Below, in pieces: positions 19,060 through 29,969 of a stretch of 64,000 nucleotides of DNA; the first letter of the stretch is position 1; every line of letters starts with the position of its first letter. Under the pieces are notes generated by a model that was given only the letters and a program-made list of their open reading frames with translations, was not told the DNA's origin and searched no databases. Made by a program: the position numbers and the translations under genes. This DNA comes from Flavobacteriaceae bacterium (lineage in GTDB: Bacteria; Bacteroidota; Bacteroidia; Flavobacteriales; Flavobacteriaceae), in assembly GCA_018608765.1 (NCBI GenBank), contig JABAYY010000097.1, positions 1 through 64,000 of the forward strand, given 5' to 3'.

Positions 19060-20337
19060 ATGAATGCACCCTTAGCAGAACGCTTACGTCCAAAAAAACT
19101 GGCCGATTACATCAGTCAATCACACCTTATTGGATCCAACGGAGCATTAACACAAGCCTTAAAACAAGGATTAATTCCCTCCATGATTTTTTGGGGCCCT
19201 CCTGGCATCGGAAAAACCACCCTTGCCACCATCATTGCTACCGAGTCCGAACGCCCTTTCTATACCTTAAGCGCCATCAGTTCGGGTGTTAAAGATGTAA
19301 GAGAAGTCATTGAAAAAGCAAAACAAAGTGGCGGTTTATTTACCACCAAAAATCCCATTTTATTTATAGATGAGATTCATCGCTTTAGCAAATCACAACA
19401 AGATTCTCTCTTACAAGCTGTAGAAAAAGGCTGGGTAACACTCATTGGAGCCACGACAGAAAACCCAAGTTTTGAGGTTATCTCTGCGCTACTCTCCCGT
19501 TGTCAGGTTTATACCTTAAAACCTTTTGACACCAAGGATTTAGAGGCGCTACTAAAACGTGCGATTGAAACAGATGAAGAACTCTCAAAAAAGAAAATTA
19601 AACTCTTAGAAACCGAAGCATTGCTACGGCTTTCAGGGGGTGATGCTCGGAAATTGTTAAATATTTTTGAACTGATTGTCAATTCGGAAACCGCTACCAA
19701 AGTGACCATTACAAATCAATTGGTCTTAGATAAGGTTCAAAACAGTACCGTTTTGTATGATAAAACAGGCGATCAGCATTACGATATTATTTCGGCCTTT
19801 ATTAAATCTATTCGTGGTAGCGACCCAAATGGTGCGGTCTATTGGTTGGCACGGATGCTAGAAGGTGGAGAGGATGTAAAATTTATTGCACGACGCATGC
19901 TTATTCTTGCAAGTGAAGATATTGGAAACGCCAACCCAACTGCTTTGGTATTAGCTAATAGTACTTTTCAATCTGTTGCAGCGATTGGCATGCCCGAAAG
20001 TCGGATTATCTTGAGTCAATGTGCAACCTACTTGGCCTGCTCTCCAAAGAGTAATGCAGCTTATGCGGCAATCAATCATGCCATTGATGTTGTGAAAAAT
20101 ACAGGAAATCTTGCAGTGCCCCTTGATATTCGGAACGCGCCCACTAAATTAATGAAAGATTTAGGCTATGGCGAATCCTATAAATATGCTCATAATTACG
20201 ACTTAAATTTTGTGTCACAGGAATTTTTACCTGAAGGAATAGAAAATACACAGTTTTACAAACCTGGAAACAATACCCGTGAAAATGCGCAACAAGAATT
20301 TTTGAAACAACGTTGGAAAGACAAGTATAAGTCCTAG
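19060..20337 (+). CDS. rarA: Replication-associated recombination protein A (AAA+ ATPase, MgsA/RarA)
   Basis: [25 protein letters not shown], Walker [11 protein letters not shown], Walker [20 protein letters not shown]-terminal [20 protein letters not shown]. Confidence 0.96.
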   Translation: MNAPLAERLRPKKLADYISQSHLIGSNGALTQALKQGLIPSMIFWGPPGIGKTTLATIIATESERPFYTLSAISSGVKDVREVIEKAKQSGGLFTTKNPILFIDEIHRFSKSQQDSLLQAVEKGWVTLIGATTENPSFEVISALLSRCQVYTLKPFDTKDLEALLKRAIETDEELSKKKIKLLETEALLRLSGGDARKLLNIFELIVNSETATKVTITNQLVLDKVQNSTVLYDKTGDQHYDIISAFIKSIRGSDPNGAVYWLARMLEGGEDVKFIARRMLILASEDIGNANPTALVLANSTFQSVAAIGMPESRIILSQCATYLACSPKSNAAYAAINHAIDVVKNTGNLAVPLDIRNAPTKLMKDLGYGESYKYAHNYDLNFVSQEFLPEGIENTQFYKPGNNTRENAQQEFLKQRWKDKYKS

Positions 20338-21134
20338 CGTTGAATGTTTAAGGCTTCAATCGTAGTGTTGCCATTTTCAATATATTCACGAACCCAGCTT
20401 TGTCCACGTTTATAAATAATTCCATCTCTTCCATCAATGATATAAACATTCTCAAACAGGGTGGCATGCGTTGAATATTTAACGAATTCAGAAACTGAAT
20501 CTATAAAATCATAGCCCGAATTGGTTTGTTTGACAATTAACTCTGTAGCCACCTCAGCGGCTGGAACCAGTTCGACAAGTTCTTGAACTTCTTCCACTTT
20601 TTCTTTCATAGGTTCAGTAACAACTACAGGGGCCGGTTCAACAATTATTTTGACTGGCAGTGTTGGAGGGGTTGGAATTGGTAGTACATTCGTACTATTT
20701 GAATCCGTATAAACATAATTAAACTCACTTAAAGCAAAAGCTTCACGGAGTGCTTCGTGATATGCTTTTTGATATTCCTTGAGTTTCGATTTACCAATTT
20801 CGGAAGAAAAAACAACTGTATTTTTACAATTGGTAAGTACCAGTTGTAGTTTTGAGGATAACAACCCTTTAATCTTAACCACATTTGCGTTTAGCAATAA
20901 ACAATTATTTTTTGCTAAATCCATTGGATAATTATCCGATTTATTCAACACTGTAAATCCATTTTTTTTGAGTAAAAACGTTGTTAACGAGTTTAGTTGA
21001 TACTGGTCATTTGATTTTAAAAAATCAAATTTCTCAGCAACTGAAACGTATTTATAATCATTAATACTCGATTGAGCCCATGAACTTATAGTGGCACTCA
21101 ATATTAGAAGAAAAATATAAATTTTAGTTTTCAT
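20334..21134 (-). CDS. Hypothetical secreted/periplasmic protein with Pro/Val/Glu-rich linker
   Basis: Signal peptide (ATISSWAQ), linker PIPTPPTLPVKIIVEPAPVVVTEPMKEKVEEVQELVELVP; overlaps upstream gene by 11 nt. Confidence 0.7.
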   Translation of the reverse strand: MKTKIYIFLLILSATISSWAQSSINDYKYVSVAEKFDFLKSNDQYQLNSLTTFLLKKNGFTVLNKSDNYPMDLAKNNCLLLNANVVKIKGLLSSKLQLVLTNCKNTVVFSSEIGKSKLKEYQKAYHEALREAFALSEFNYVYTDSNSTNVLPIPTPPTLPVKIIVEPAPVVVTEPMKEKVEEVQELVELVPAAEVATELIVKQTNSGYDFIDSVSEFVKYSTHATLFENVYIIDGRDGIIYKRGQSWVREYIENGNTTIEALNIQR

Positions 21135-22527
21135 AATTTTTAAATATATAGTTAAAGCCTAGTTGTAAAGATACGCTTTGAGATTTAGCTAAGTTTTGAT
21201 ATTCCAATAAATTATCAGCCATAATGTAAAACTGTACAGATCCTAAAGCCGCAGACATGCCCAGTCCAACATTATTAAATGAAAATGCATCTACGGTATA
21301 GGATGCTTTTAGCTGTAGACCTTTATAAAACTTCCTATAGTAAAATGCCGAAAGTGCCCACTGAAAATGATTGGGACGTTTCATAGCAAAAAGGTGTGCC
21401 CCTACTCTATTTTGAAACGATGTATCCGATTTATCAAGACAATTACATTCTTTGTCTGTTTTTCTTCCAAAATTATAACTTACCGAACTATTGAGTTTTA
21501 ATGGCCGCCATTTTGTGTATGAAGTTGTAGTACTATCTATTTCAAATAACTCATCAAAATCATTCTTAACCTCATCCCAATAATCTTGAGCTGTTTGTCC
21601 TGAAACTACCTGTGGAAACACCGACTGAATACCATCATATTCTAAATATCCATCTAAAATATAATTTTTAACGTCCTTAGAATAATTGATAAAACCAATA
21701 TCTTGAAGACTAGCATCAATTGTCCATTCGGGAGCGTGTTGATAGGTAAACCCTAGGTCAACTCCCACGCCTAGATTCCCACCAAATAATAAACGTTTCT
21801 TTAAAATCGCTGTTCCCGCACTAGCGTTAGGTTCGTCCAAAAATGACAGGCCAGAAGTTTGTAATTTCATATCGAGATCAAAAATATGATTCAGATTATT
21901 ATTAGCACTTGGATACGTTATAAAAGAGCCTTTATTTTCTGTCGAAGATGCCTGAGCAATGCTAGAATATACTTTACCCCTCAGTCCTAATGTCCATTTA
22001 GAATTGATTTTTTTATTCACACCGATGTGAAAAACAGATAAGACCTCTGCACTCACATTCAACTGACCAAAATCGAAACGCCTGTTTAAATTATTAAAAT
22101 TCCCTTCATAAGCTAGAACCGCTAAATCTTTGGGGAAGTATGAAAATACATCAGACTCTTGATACAACCCAAAAGAGATGAATACCATGTCTTCTAAAGA
22201 AGTTCTCAGAGTAAGTCCCGCTGAAAAAATATCTAATTGTTGATTAAATCCAAAAAAATCCTTGGCATCCATATCATAAACAACGTCTCGAATTTTTTGA
22301 TTAAAATCCTTCCCATCATCCGCAAAAACATCAAATGCAGAAAATCCAGTGATGCCCGCACTAAAATGAATATGAGAAAGTAAAGGCACACCTATATAGC
22401 CTCGATAATCGACTTGAGCCCCAGGGTTTAAAAGAATCTGTTGCGGGACTTCTTTAAATCCATAAAGAAGCTGCTTATTTTGTGCATTTAGGGATACAAA
22501 AAATCCAAAAAACAATAACCACCTCAT
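21124..22527 (-). CDS. Outer-membrane beta-barrel protein, DUF5723-like
   Basis: Signal peptide (VSLNAQ), 'LLNPGAQVDYRGYIGVPLLSHIHFSAGITGF' opening and glycine/aromatic beta-barrel repeats. Confidence 0.7.
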   Translation of the reverse strand: MRWLLFFGFFVSLNAQNKQLLYGFKEVPQQILLNPGAQVDYRGYIGVPLLSHIHFSAGITGFSAFDVFADDGKDFNQKIRDVVYDMDAKDFFGFNQQLDIFSAGLTLRTSLEDMVFISFGLYQESDVFSYFPKDLAVLAYEGNFNNLNRRFDFGQLNVSAEVLSVFHIGVNKKINSKWTLGLRGKVYSSIAQASSTENKGSFITYPSANNNLNHIFDLDMKLQTSGLSFLDEPNASAGTAILKKRLLFGGNLGVGVDLGFTYQHAPEWTIDASLQDIGFINYSKDVKNYILDGYLEYDGIQSVFPQVVSGQTAQDYWDEVKNDFDELFEIDSTTTSYTKWRPLKLNSSVSYNFGRKTDKECNCLDKSDTSFQNRVGAHLFAMKRPNHFQWALSAFYYRKFYKGLQLKASYTVDAFSFNNVGLGMSAALGSVQFYIMADNLLEYQNLAKSQSVSLQLGFNYIFKNYEN

Positions 22528-23096
22528 GAAGATATTTTTAAATAGAAAACTCCCTTGGATGTCAAACGAATACTACCTTCTGAATCAGGGGTTAAAACGG
22601 ATCCTGTAGGACTTGATGCCAAGGAAATTGTAATGTCTAATTTGTTGGTAGATTTAAGTGCTAATAAACTCATGTTTTCAAAAACCTCAACATATTCAGT
22701 AATCAAAGGTGAGTTTGTTGGAGAATTATCAATATCAATCGAAAACGAGTGCTGAAGCGTATCTGCAGTGTCATAAAAATCCATTTTAATCTGAAAAGCC
22801 TTATTAATACTGTTCGTTATTTCAAAAACCAATTCGGCTTTGATAAGATTCTCAACAATAAAATCTGAGGTGAAGACCTCTAAAACAACTAGATCAGAAA
22901 TGAATGGCACTTCACTACCCGAAGCATCCAAAAAAGAGTCGGGGGTTTCCTGAGCTTTCACTAAATTAACCTCCATAATAGGAGTTATAACTAAAGTATC
23001 AGATTGCTCAAAATCTGTATCCTTAATACAGGAAAAACAGACTCCAAGAAGAATAATGATGGCTAGAATTTTTTTAAAAAAAGATTGTTTTCTCAT
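22524..23096 (-). CDS. Hypothetical lipoprotein
   Basis: Lipobox-like LGVCFSC; 4-nt overlap with downstream barrel gene suggests translational coupling. Confidence 0.65.
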   Translation of the reverse strand: MRKQSFFKKILAIIILLGVCFSCIKDTDFEQSDTLVITPIMEVNLVKAQETPDSFLDASGSEVPFISDLVVLEVFTSDFIVENLIKAELVFEITNSINKAFQIKMDFYDTADTLQHSFSIDIDNSPTNSPLITEYVEVFENMSLLALKSTNKLDITISLASSPTGSVLTPDSEGSIRLTSKGVFYLKISS

Positions 23097-23150
23097 AATA
23101 AAACTGGGCTTAAACTATTATGGTAAACGAACAAATTACAATTTTATGTT

Positions 23151-23840
23151 CTAAATATAATTTTTTAATTCTAATAAATGATCCACTCCAATGATATTTG
23201 TCTTTAGAATTTCTTTGTGATAATTAAAACAAATAGCCTCCATTCCAAAGTTAAGTGCCCCCATAATATCGGCTTCAAGGTTATCTCCTATCATCAAACT
23301 TTCTTCTGTAGTTGCTTTAGCCATTTGAAGCGCATGGTTAAAAATTCTAGGGTTTGGTTTTTTGACACCTACCATTTCAGAATTGGTTACGGTTTGGAAA
23401 AAATGATCAATATTAGATTGATTTAGTTTGCCATGCTGAACTTCTTTAAACCCATTGGTGATGATATGGAGTTTATAATTAGGCTGTAAATATTCTAAAA
23501 GCTCAATCGTCCCTGGAAATAAGTGATTAAAGGTCGAAAGATATGTGATATAATCATCCGATAATTTATGGATGATTCTTGTAGATACTTCCACCTCTAA
23601 CGCTTTAAAAGCATCATTAAGTCGCGCAAATTTTAAGTTCTTTTTGTCAATCTTCTCTTCTCGATAGAGCTTCCAGTACTGAAGATTAATGGGGACATAA
23701 ACCTCCAAAAAGACATTCAAATCAAGATCTAAATTGTTTAATTTAAATATTTTTTCAAAGGTCAAAGCGGAGTTTTTATCAAAATCCCACAGTGTGTGGT
23801 CGAGATCGAAAAAAATATGTTTTTTATGATGAAATGTCAT
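23151..23840 (-). CDS. YjjG-family noncanonical pyrimidine nucleotidase (HAD hydrolase)
   Basis: HAD motifs FFDLDHTLWDFDKNS, HIITNGFKEVQ, KKPNPRIF, MIGDNLEADIMGA. Confidence 0.88.
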   Translation of the reverse strand: MTFHHKKHIFFDLDHTLWDFDKNSALTFEKIFKLNNLDLDLNVFLEVYVPINLQYWKLYREEKIDKKNLKFARLNDAFKALEVEVSTRIIHKLSDDYITYLSTFNHLFPGTIELLEYLQPNYKLHIITNGFKEVQHGKLNQSNIDHFFQTVTNSEMVGVKKPNPRIFNHALQMAKATTEESLMIGDNLEADIMGALNFGMEAICFNYHKEILKTNIIGVDHLLELKNYI

Positions 23841-25131
23841 TTGTAGAATCTAGTATAATATTAAATAATGATTTGAAATCGGTCCAACGCTTGATAGGGC
23901 TAAATGCATAGTTATGAAAAATAAATGTAAACCTACCATTTACCATTTTGACTTCCGAAATCGCTTTTAATAACGTTTCTTTTTTGTCTAAAAAAGAGGC
24001 GTGTTTAAGAAGTACAGAGTCCATTAATTGAAAGGGATGAATCATAAGGGGTGTCTGTATTTCAAAATCTAAATCATAAAATAAAAACGGCGTACAAGTG
24101 CCCGCTCTAAATCCAATCGATTCTGGATACCCCATCGTATAGTCTGCATTAATTTCGAGATCAATATAATTTCGATAAGTAGACGGTAAATTTACTTTAG
24201 AAAACGATGAACGTGCGGAGGTTGTCACGGAGTTTACAATCGAATCCATTTGTCGTTTTTCAGATTTTAAGATAGCAACAGAGTCCAACGCCATATAAGA
24301 TGCTTTGATCCCTACTTTACAATAATCAGCCACCGATTTAATCAAGGAGACAAATTCCTTTTTGTTGATACTATTGTTTTTATCGTAAGTGGTTAAATTT
24401 CCTATTAAGAAAAATACGTTAAACTTTGTTTTGGTTGTTTTTTGACGGTTAATAATCCATTTAAAATTGTCAAAAGGATCTTTTTTGAACCCAAACAGTA
24501 CTGGAAAGCGATCGTACAAAAATTTAAAACGAAACCGAAATAAATCAGATCCAATCCCTCCTATAGTTCTTAAAAACCCTTTGTTTTTAAAATAATAAGC
24601 GACAGGAACATCAATGACAGGATTAATTGAAAACTGGCGAGAATCAAATTTGTGGTTTGGATACTGAACTTGTAAAGCAGCCTTAAATTTATAGGCCCAG
24701 ATATCAATCACTGGCTGGTGTAAAAATCCAGATTGAAAGGCTAAACTCTCTTCTTTGGTAAACCGACCATAATTATCTTTTACATGTGGCAAGTATTCTT
24801 CATATCGACTTAACAAATAAAATGCCGCCGAAAAAATATCAAATGGAAGGTGGCTTTTTTCACCACTACTAAAAAAGCACTTCGTATCCTCCCAGGTTTG
24901 AACATTGAGTTCTAGGTCGGACAAACCCTGTTCTAATAAAAGTCCATTACTCCTCACAAAAAACTCACTTCCTAAAGGTTGAGGCCCGTAAGACATTTTA
25001 AGACTGTCATGTGCAATAAATTCTTCAATTACATTTGTAAAAGAAACTGGAAGATTAAGAATTCGTGTACATATTTGTTTAAAAACAAATTTGAGTCTCG
25101 GCGTTATCTTGGATGTATAAACTAATAGCAT
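23824..25131 (-). CDS. Polysaccharide deacetylase family protein (DUF7033-like N-terminus)
   Basis: Typical Bacteroidota deacetylase-like layout ('SGEKSHLPFDIFSAAFYLLSRYEEYLPHVKDNYGRF', 'GFRAGTCTPFLFYDLDFEIQTPLMIHPFQLMDSVL'). Confidence 0.75.
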   Translation of the reverse strand: MLLVYTSKITPRLKFVFKQICTRILNLPVSFTNVIEEFIAHDSLKMSYGPQPLGSEFFVRSNGLLLEQGLSDLELNVQTWEDTKCFFSSGEKSHLPFDIFSAAFYLLSRYEEYLPHVKDNYGRFTKEESLAFQSGFLHQPVIDIWAYKFKAALQVQYPNHKFDSRQFSINPVIDVPVAYYFKNKGFLRTIGGIGSDLFRFRFKFLYDRFPVLFGFKKDPFDNFKWIINRQKTTKTKFNVFFLIGNLTTYDKNNSINKKEFVSLIKSVADYCKVGIKASYMALDSVAILKSEKRQMDSIVNSVTTSARSSFSKVNLPSTYRNYIDLEINADYTMGYPESIGFRAGTCTPFLFYDLDFEIQTPLMIHPFQLMDSVLLKHASFLDKKETLLKAISEVKMVNGRFTFIFHNYAFSPIKRWTDFKSLFNIILDSTNDISS

Positions 25132-25829
25132 TATAATAAACTTTCATCGGCAAAACTAAAATAGTTCTTTTCTGTGACAATTATATGGTCTAAGACTCTA
25201 ATATCTAAACTTTCAGCAGCTGATTTAAATTTTTCTGTTAATAAAGTATCGGATTCACTTGGATTAGGTACGCCAGATGGGTGGTTGTGCACCAAAACAA
25301 TCGCTGTGGCAGAATGCTCCAATGCTTGCTTCATTACAATGCGAACATCCACAATAGTACTTGTCATCCCTCCTTTACTCAAGTGTGTTTTTGCTAAAAT
25401 TTTATTGGAATTATTGAGAAATAAAACCCAGAACTCTTCATGGGAAAGGTGTCCTAAAAGAGGATTCATAATTTCAAACACCGACCTACTCGTATTGATT
25501 TTGTCCAATTTTTTTTGGTCGGTTTCGCGCCGGCGGCAACTAATTTCCATGGCAGCTGCAATTTTAATGGCTTTAGCTTCTCCTATTCCTTTGAACCTCA
25601 TTAATTGAGTGATTGATAATTTTCCTACACTTTGTAAATCATGACCCACACTTGCCAAGATTCGTTTGGATAAATCAACCGCTGTTTCTTGTACTGTTCC
25701 AGAGCCTATTAAAATTGCCATCAATTCTGCGTTGCTTAACGAACGGGCTCCTTTATCTCTTAATTTTTCACGGGGGCGGTCATCTTGAGACCAATTTTTT
25801 ATGGAGAATGATTTGGGGGACATTGTCAT
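25131..25829 (-). CDS. radC: RadC family JAB-domain protein
   Basis: 'DDRPREKLRDKGARSLSNAELMAILIGSGT', JAMM motif 'VLVHNHPSGVPNPSESD', 'LDHIIVTEKNYFSFADE'. Confidence 0.95.
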   Translation of the reverse strand: MTMSPKSFSIKNWSQDDRPREKLRDKGARSLSNAELMAILIGSGTVQETAVDLSKRILASVGHDLQSVGKLSITQLMRFKGIGEAKAIKIAAAMEISCRRRETDQKKLDKINTSRSVFEIMNPLLGHLSHEEFWVLFLNNSNKILAKTHLSKGGMTSTIVDVRIVMKQALEHSATAIVLVHNHPSGVPNPSESDTLLTEKFKSAAESLDIRVLDHIIVTEKNYFSFADESLL

Positions 25830-25861
25830 AAATATTTGAGGTTATTATTATGGATTAAAAA

Positions 25862-27226
25862 TCAACTTGGGTCGGATACCTTATTTTTAAGAGCTGCAAA
25901 GTCCAAACCTCCATAACTTCCAGAGCTCATGAGCAGAACTGTTTTTTGAGTAAATTCTAAGGAAGTTATATAGTTTTTAAAAAGCGTGGGGTCTGTAAAA
26001 ACAATTAAGTCCTTACGCTCAAAAGCAGTTTCTATTTGGATTTCACTTACTGAATTTAATCTTTTTATTTCAACAGCCTCTGGCGAATAAAACACCACTG
26101 CTGTATCAGCTGCATCTAAAGTCCCTTTATAGTGTTCTAAAAACTCAGCATTTAAACTACTGTAAGTATGCAATTCTAAACATGCAACTAAGGGTCGCTT
26201 TGGATACTGTGACTTTACGGCTTCCGTAGTCGCTTTCACCTTACTTGGAGAGTGTGCAAAATCTTTATAAACGACACAATTGGCATTTTTAGCTACGAGT
26301 TCTAAGCGCTTACTTGCACCCGAAAAACTAGAAATTGCTTCGTAAAAATCATCTTGATCAACCCCCATTTGTTGGCAAATCCACTTTGATCCTGCAAGGT
26401 TATTCAAGTTATGGGCTCCAAAAACTTCAAGTGGAAGTGGCCCTTCTTCTGTGTCTAAATAGGTAACACCCCCATCAATCGTATGCTCAGGAGTTTGATA
26501 CGGAAATTTACGAATTTGATTATCGCTGTCTTCAACGATTGATTTTACATTAAGATCCTCGGAATTGTAAGAAATACTTCCCCCTACAGTAATACTATCT
26601 ACAAATATTTTAAACTGCTCTAAATAATTTTCAAAGGTTGGAAATACGTTGATATGATCCCATGCAATACCACTTAAAAGGGCAATATTAGGTTGGTATA
26701 AATGAAATTTTGGACGGCGGTCAATTGGAGAGCTTAAATATTCATCCCCTTCAAGTACCATAAAATCGGCATCATCTGTAAGTTTCACCATCACATCAAA
26801 ACCTTCCAACTGCGCACCTACCATATAATCGACTTCAATATCGTGGTAATTTAAAACATGTAAGATCATGGCTGTGATGGTTGTTTTCCCATGACTTCCT
26901 CCTATCACTACACGTGTTTTATGTTTAGATTGCTCATATAAAAACTCTGGATATGAATATATTTTAAGTCCTAATTCCTGTGCCTTTAAGAGTTCAGGAT
27001 TGTCCTGTTTGGCGTGCATTCCAAGCACCACCGCATCTAGGTTCTTAGTGATTTTATCTGAGTACCACCCAAAACTAGCTGGCAACAGTCCAGCAGCGTT
27101 TAATCGCGATTTAGAGGGCTCAAATATAGTGTCATCGCTACCAGTAACTTGCATTCCTTTATGGTGAAGCGCTAATGCTAAATTGTGCATCGCAGCACCT
27201 CCTATTGCAATAAAATGTACATTCAT
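25862..27226 (-). CDS. mpl: UDP-N-acetylmuramate:L-alanyl-gamma-D-glutamyl-meso-diaminopimelate ligase (Mur ligase family)
   Basis: 'HFIAIGGAAMHNLALALHHKGMQVTGSDD', 'VVIGGSHGKTTITAMIL', 'LEGDEYLSSPIDRRPKFHLYQPNIALLSGIAWDHINVFPT'. Confidence 0.92.
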   Translation of the reverse strand: MNVHFIAIGGAAMHNLALALHHKGMQVTGSDDTIFEPSKSRLNAAGLLPASFGWYSDKITKNLDAVVLGMHAKQDNPELLKAQELGLKIYSYPEFLYEQSKHKTRVVIGGSHGKTTITAMILHVLNYHDIEVDYMVGAQLEGFDVMVKLTDDADFMVLEGDEYLSSPIDRRPKFHLYQPNIALLSGIAWDHINVFPTFENYLEQFKIFVDSITVGGSISYNSEDLNVKSIVEDSDNQIRKFPYQTPEHTIDGGVTYLDTEEGPLPLEVFGAHNLNNLAGSKWICQQMGVDQDDFYEAISSFSGASKRLELVAKNANCVVYKDFAHSPSKVKATTEAVKSQYPKRPLVACLELHTYSSLNAEFLEHYKGTLDAADTAVVFYSPEAVEIKRLNSVSEIQIETAFERKDLIVFTDPTLFKNYITSLEFTQKTVLLMSSGSYGGLDFAALKNKVSDPS

Positions 27227-27273
27227 TGTATGAGTTTATGAGAGGTAAATATACGGAATGAGCTTAGATTTCT

Positions 27274-28188
27274 TTAAGGCTTTAACAATAAAATTAATTG
27301 CTTTTCTTTCATCGCAGGTTTGAAATCTGGCTGTACTAAGAGAGCTTTTTCAAGGGAATCAAGTGCCTCCTGGACTTTATTTTGAAGTTTAAATATCTGT
27401 GCTTGAAGTAAATAGGCAACTTCTAAAGGTTCGCGGTCTTTGGATGAAAAATCTTCAATATAAACTTGGATATAATACTGACCAGTAGAAAGCTGTGTGT
27501 TAAGTACAACACAAGCAGAAGCAACAAGGAAATGTATAGAGTTGTTATGGAATTTAAAATGGGAGGGCTTTGATAATTTTGACTGAGAGTAAGCTAATTC
27601 GTTCAGGCTGTCTAAACCTTTTTTATAACATGCCTTTGCCAATACCTCTCTATTAGAATTTTCATAAACATAGGCTTTGGCAAAATACCCTTGCGGATTG
27701 GAAAGCACTTCTAACTCACTCGCATAGATCATTGCTTTGTCATAACTCCCACCCAAAAAACCAGGAAGTTGAGTGTATAACTCTACCATCGCCCAACGAA
27801 CTTCTTTATCAGTAGGGTCTAATTCTGCTGCTTTAAGAAACGATGTTTTTACTTTAGAAATTAACCCTAGAGCTTTAAGTTTTGACCCCTCTTTGGCTAG
27901 TTTCCCTAAAACACCCCCATACTTATAATGGGAAGTCGCGTTATAAGGATCTAAATCACGAAATTGTTTGTAGTACGTTGCAGCTTTGTCCCAGTTACTT
28001 TGAAAACCATAAGCATCCCCCATTAACTCTAACAAGACTAAATCTTGCGGCGTTTTAGACAAATAAACTTCTAGCTTCTGAACAGCTTGGGTGTAGTTTT
28101 TAGTTTCAAATAAGGGCTCAAATTCTTTGGTATAGTTTTGACCTATTAATAAGTATGGACATAACAAAATCAGTAAGAATTTTTGCAT
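27274..28188 (-). CDS. Tetratricopeptide repeat protein, secreted
   Basis: N-terminal signal, TPR periodicity. Confidence 0.75.
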   Translation of the reverse strand: MQKFLLILLCPYLLIGQNYTKEFEPLFETKNYTQAVQKLEVYLSKTPQDLVLLELMGDAYGFQSNWDKAATYYKQFRDLDPYNATSHYKYGGVLGKLAKEGSKLKALGLISKVKTSFLKAAELDPTDKEVRWAMVELYTQLPGFLGGSYDKAMIYASELEVLSNPQGYFAKAYVYENSNREVLAKACYKKGLDSLNELAYSQSKLSKPSHFKFHNNSIHFLVASACVVLNTQLSTGQYYIQVYIEDFSSKDREPLEVAYLLQAQIFKLQNKVQEALDSLEKALLVQPDFKPAMKEKQLILLLKP

Positions 28189-28200
28189 GCCTTCATTTTT

Positions 28201-29199
28201 TTAACGGTTTAACATCGCCCACAAACTGTCTTTGAGTTGAATAATTCCTGATTGGGCTACCGAGGAAATAAACAAATAATCGATGGGTAATTCTGCATCT
28301 AACTCTTCAGTTAGTTCCGCTTTCAACTCTTCGTCAAGCATATCACTTTTAGAGATTGCAATCAAACGATCTTTGTCTAGCATTTCTGGGTTATAGCGAC
28401 GCAACTCATCTAATAAAATATCATACTGCTTTTTGATATCATCCGCATCGGCAGGAATTAAAAACAAAAGGATAGAGTTTCTTTCTATATGTCGTAAAAA
28501 ATAATGTCCAAGACCTTTTCCTTCTGCAGCACCTTCAATAATACCAGGGATGTCAGCCACCACAAACGATTGGTAATCTCTGTATTCTACAATCCCTAAA
28601 TTTGGTTTTAGAGTTGTAAACTCATAATCAGCTATTTTTGGTTTTGCGGATGTAATTACAGATAATAATGTTGATTTTCCAGCATTTGGAAATCCAACCA
28701 ATCCTACATCAGCTAGAATTTTGAGCTCAATCGTCACATATTTTTCCACCATTGGAAGTCCAGGCTGTGCATACCGTGGAGTTTGGTTGGTTGAGGATCT
28801 AAAATGCCAATTTCCTAAACCGCCTTTACCTCCTTCACAAAGGATAACTTCTTCATGGTTTTCAGTAATTTCAAAAAGAACTTCGTTTGTGTCTGTATCT
28901 CGAAGCACAGTTCCTAAAGGCACATCTACATACACGTCTTCTCCATCGGCTCCTGTACTACGGCTTTTACTTCCGCTTCCTCCGTGACCGGCTCTAAAGT
29001 GACGTTTGAATTTCAAGTGGTGTAATGTCCACAAATGTTCATTTCCACGAACAATTACATGACCTCCACGACCCCCATCACCCCCATCAGGACCGCCTTT
29101 TGTGATAAATTTTTCTCTATGTAGGTGCACTGATCCCTTTCCTCCGTTTCCAGAGCAAGCAAACATTTTTACATAATCAACAAAATTACCTTCAGTCAT
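28201..29199 (-). CDS. obgE: GTPase ObgE/CgtA
   Basis: Obg fold '[43 protein letters not shown]', G domain '[12 protein letters not shown]', '[27 protein letters not shown]'. Confidence 0.97.
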   Translation of the reverse strand: MTEGNFVDYVKMFACSGNGGKGSVHLHREKFITKGGPDGGDGGRGGHVIVRGNEHLWTLHHLKFKRHFRAGHGGSGSKSRSTGADGEDVYVDVPLGTVLRDTDTNEVLFEITENHEEVILCEGGKGGLGNWHFRSSTNQTPRYAQPGLPMVEKYVTIELKILADVGLVGFPNAGKSTLLSVITSAKPKIADYEFTTLKPNLGIVEYRDYQSFVVADIPGIIEGAAEGKGLGHYFLRHIERNSILLFLIPADADDIKKQYDILLDELRRYNPEMLDKDRLIAISKSDMLDEELKAELTEELDAELPIDYLFISSVAQSGIIQLKDSLWAMLNR

Positions 29200-29214
29200 C
29201 TAATGAGTTTTATA

Positions 29215-29787
29215 TTACAGTGTATTAATTACTGTATTCAATCGGACCGTAATATCTTCAACAGATCCTACACCATCCACGCCAAAATACTTATCCTTCG
29301 CCGCATAATACGACTTTAGAATTGCTGTTTCGCCGTAATATATTTTTATTCTATTTCTAACAACCGTATCATTGGCATCGTCTGGTCTGCCGCTAGTTTC
29401 ACCTCTTTTAAGAAGACGTTCCACCAAAACCTCGTCATCCACTTCCAATGCTATCATTGCACTAATTTCAGTATTGTAAGAATTTAAAAGCGCATCTAAA
29501 GCTTCAGCCTGTAACACATTTCTAGGAAATCCATCAAAAATAAATCCTTTTGAATCTAGATTTTTAGCGACTTCTGCACTTAGCATATCAATCGTAACTT
29601 GATCTGGAACCAACTCACCTTTATCCATAAAAGACTTAGCTAACGTCCCTAATTCGGTCTCATTTTTAATATTAAAACGAAACACATCTCCAGTAGAAAT
29701 ATGGATCAAACTATAAGTCTCTTTTAAAAAAGCAGCTTGCGTTCCTTTACCAGCGCCCGGAGGGCCAAATAACACTAAATTTTTCAT
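29215..29787 (-). CDS. adk: Adenylate kinase
   Basis: 'MKNLVLFGPPGAGKGTQAAFLKETYSLIHISTGDVFR', 'FIFDGFPRN'. Confidence 0.96.
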   Translation of the reverse strand: MKNLVLFGPPGAGKGTQAAFLKETYSLIHISTGDVFRFNIKNETELGTLAKSFMDKGELVPDQVTIDMLSAEVAKNLDSKGFIFDGFPRNVLQAEALDALLNSYNTEISAMIALEVDDEVLVERLLKRGETSGRPDDANDTVVRNRIKIYYGETAILKSYYAAKDKYFGVDGVGSVEDITVRLNTVINTL

Positions 29788-29969
29788 TTTTATTCAAACT
29801 TTAAAATACTGACTTCAAAATAAAGCCAATCTTAGCAACTAAAATCGAGCTGCAAAGATAATCAATTGTAAAGGTTTTGATTCGTTTTGATGCCCGATTT
29901 TAGTGTTCGATTTCATTTTTAAGTGTATTTTTGTAGTGTATTTATAAAATCGTTCAAGAAAATCTTAAA

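Noticed and set aside
25131-25829. RadC as marker of a mobile or defence island
   Set aside because: Flanked by housekeeping genes, with no integrase, transposase or direct repeats seen.
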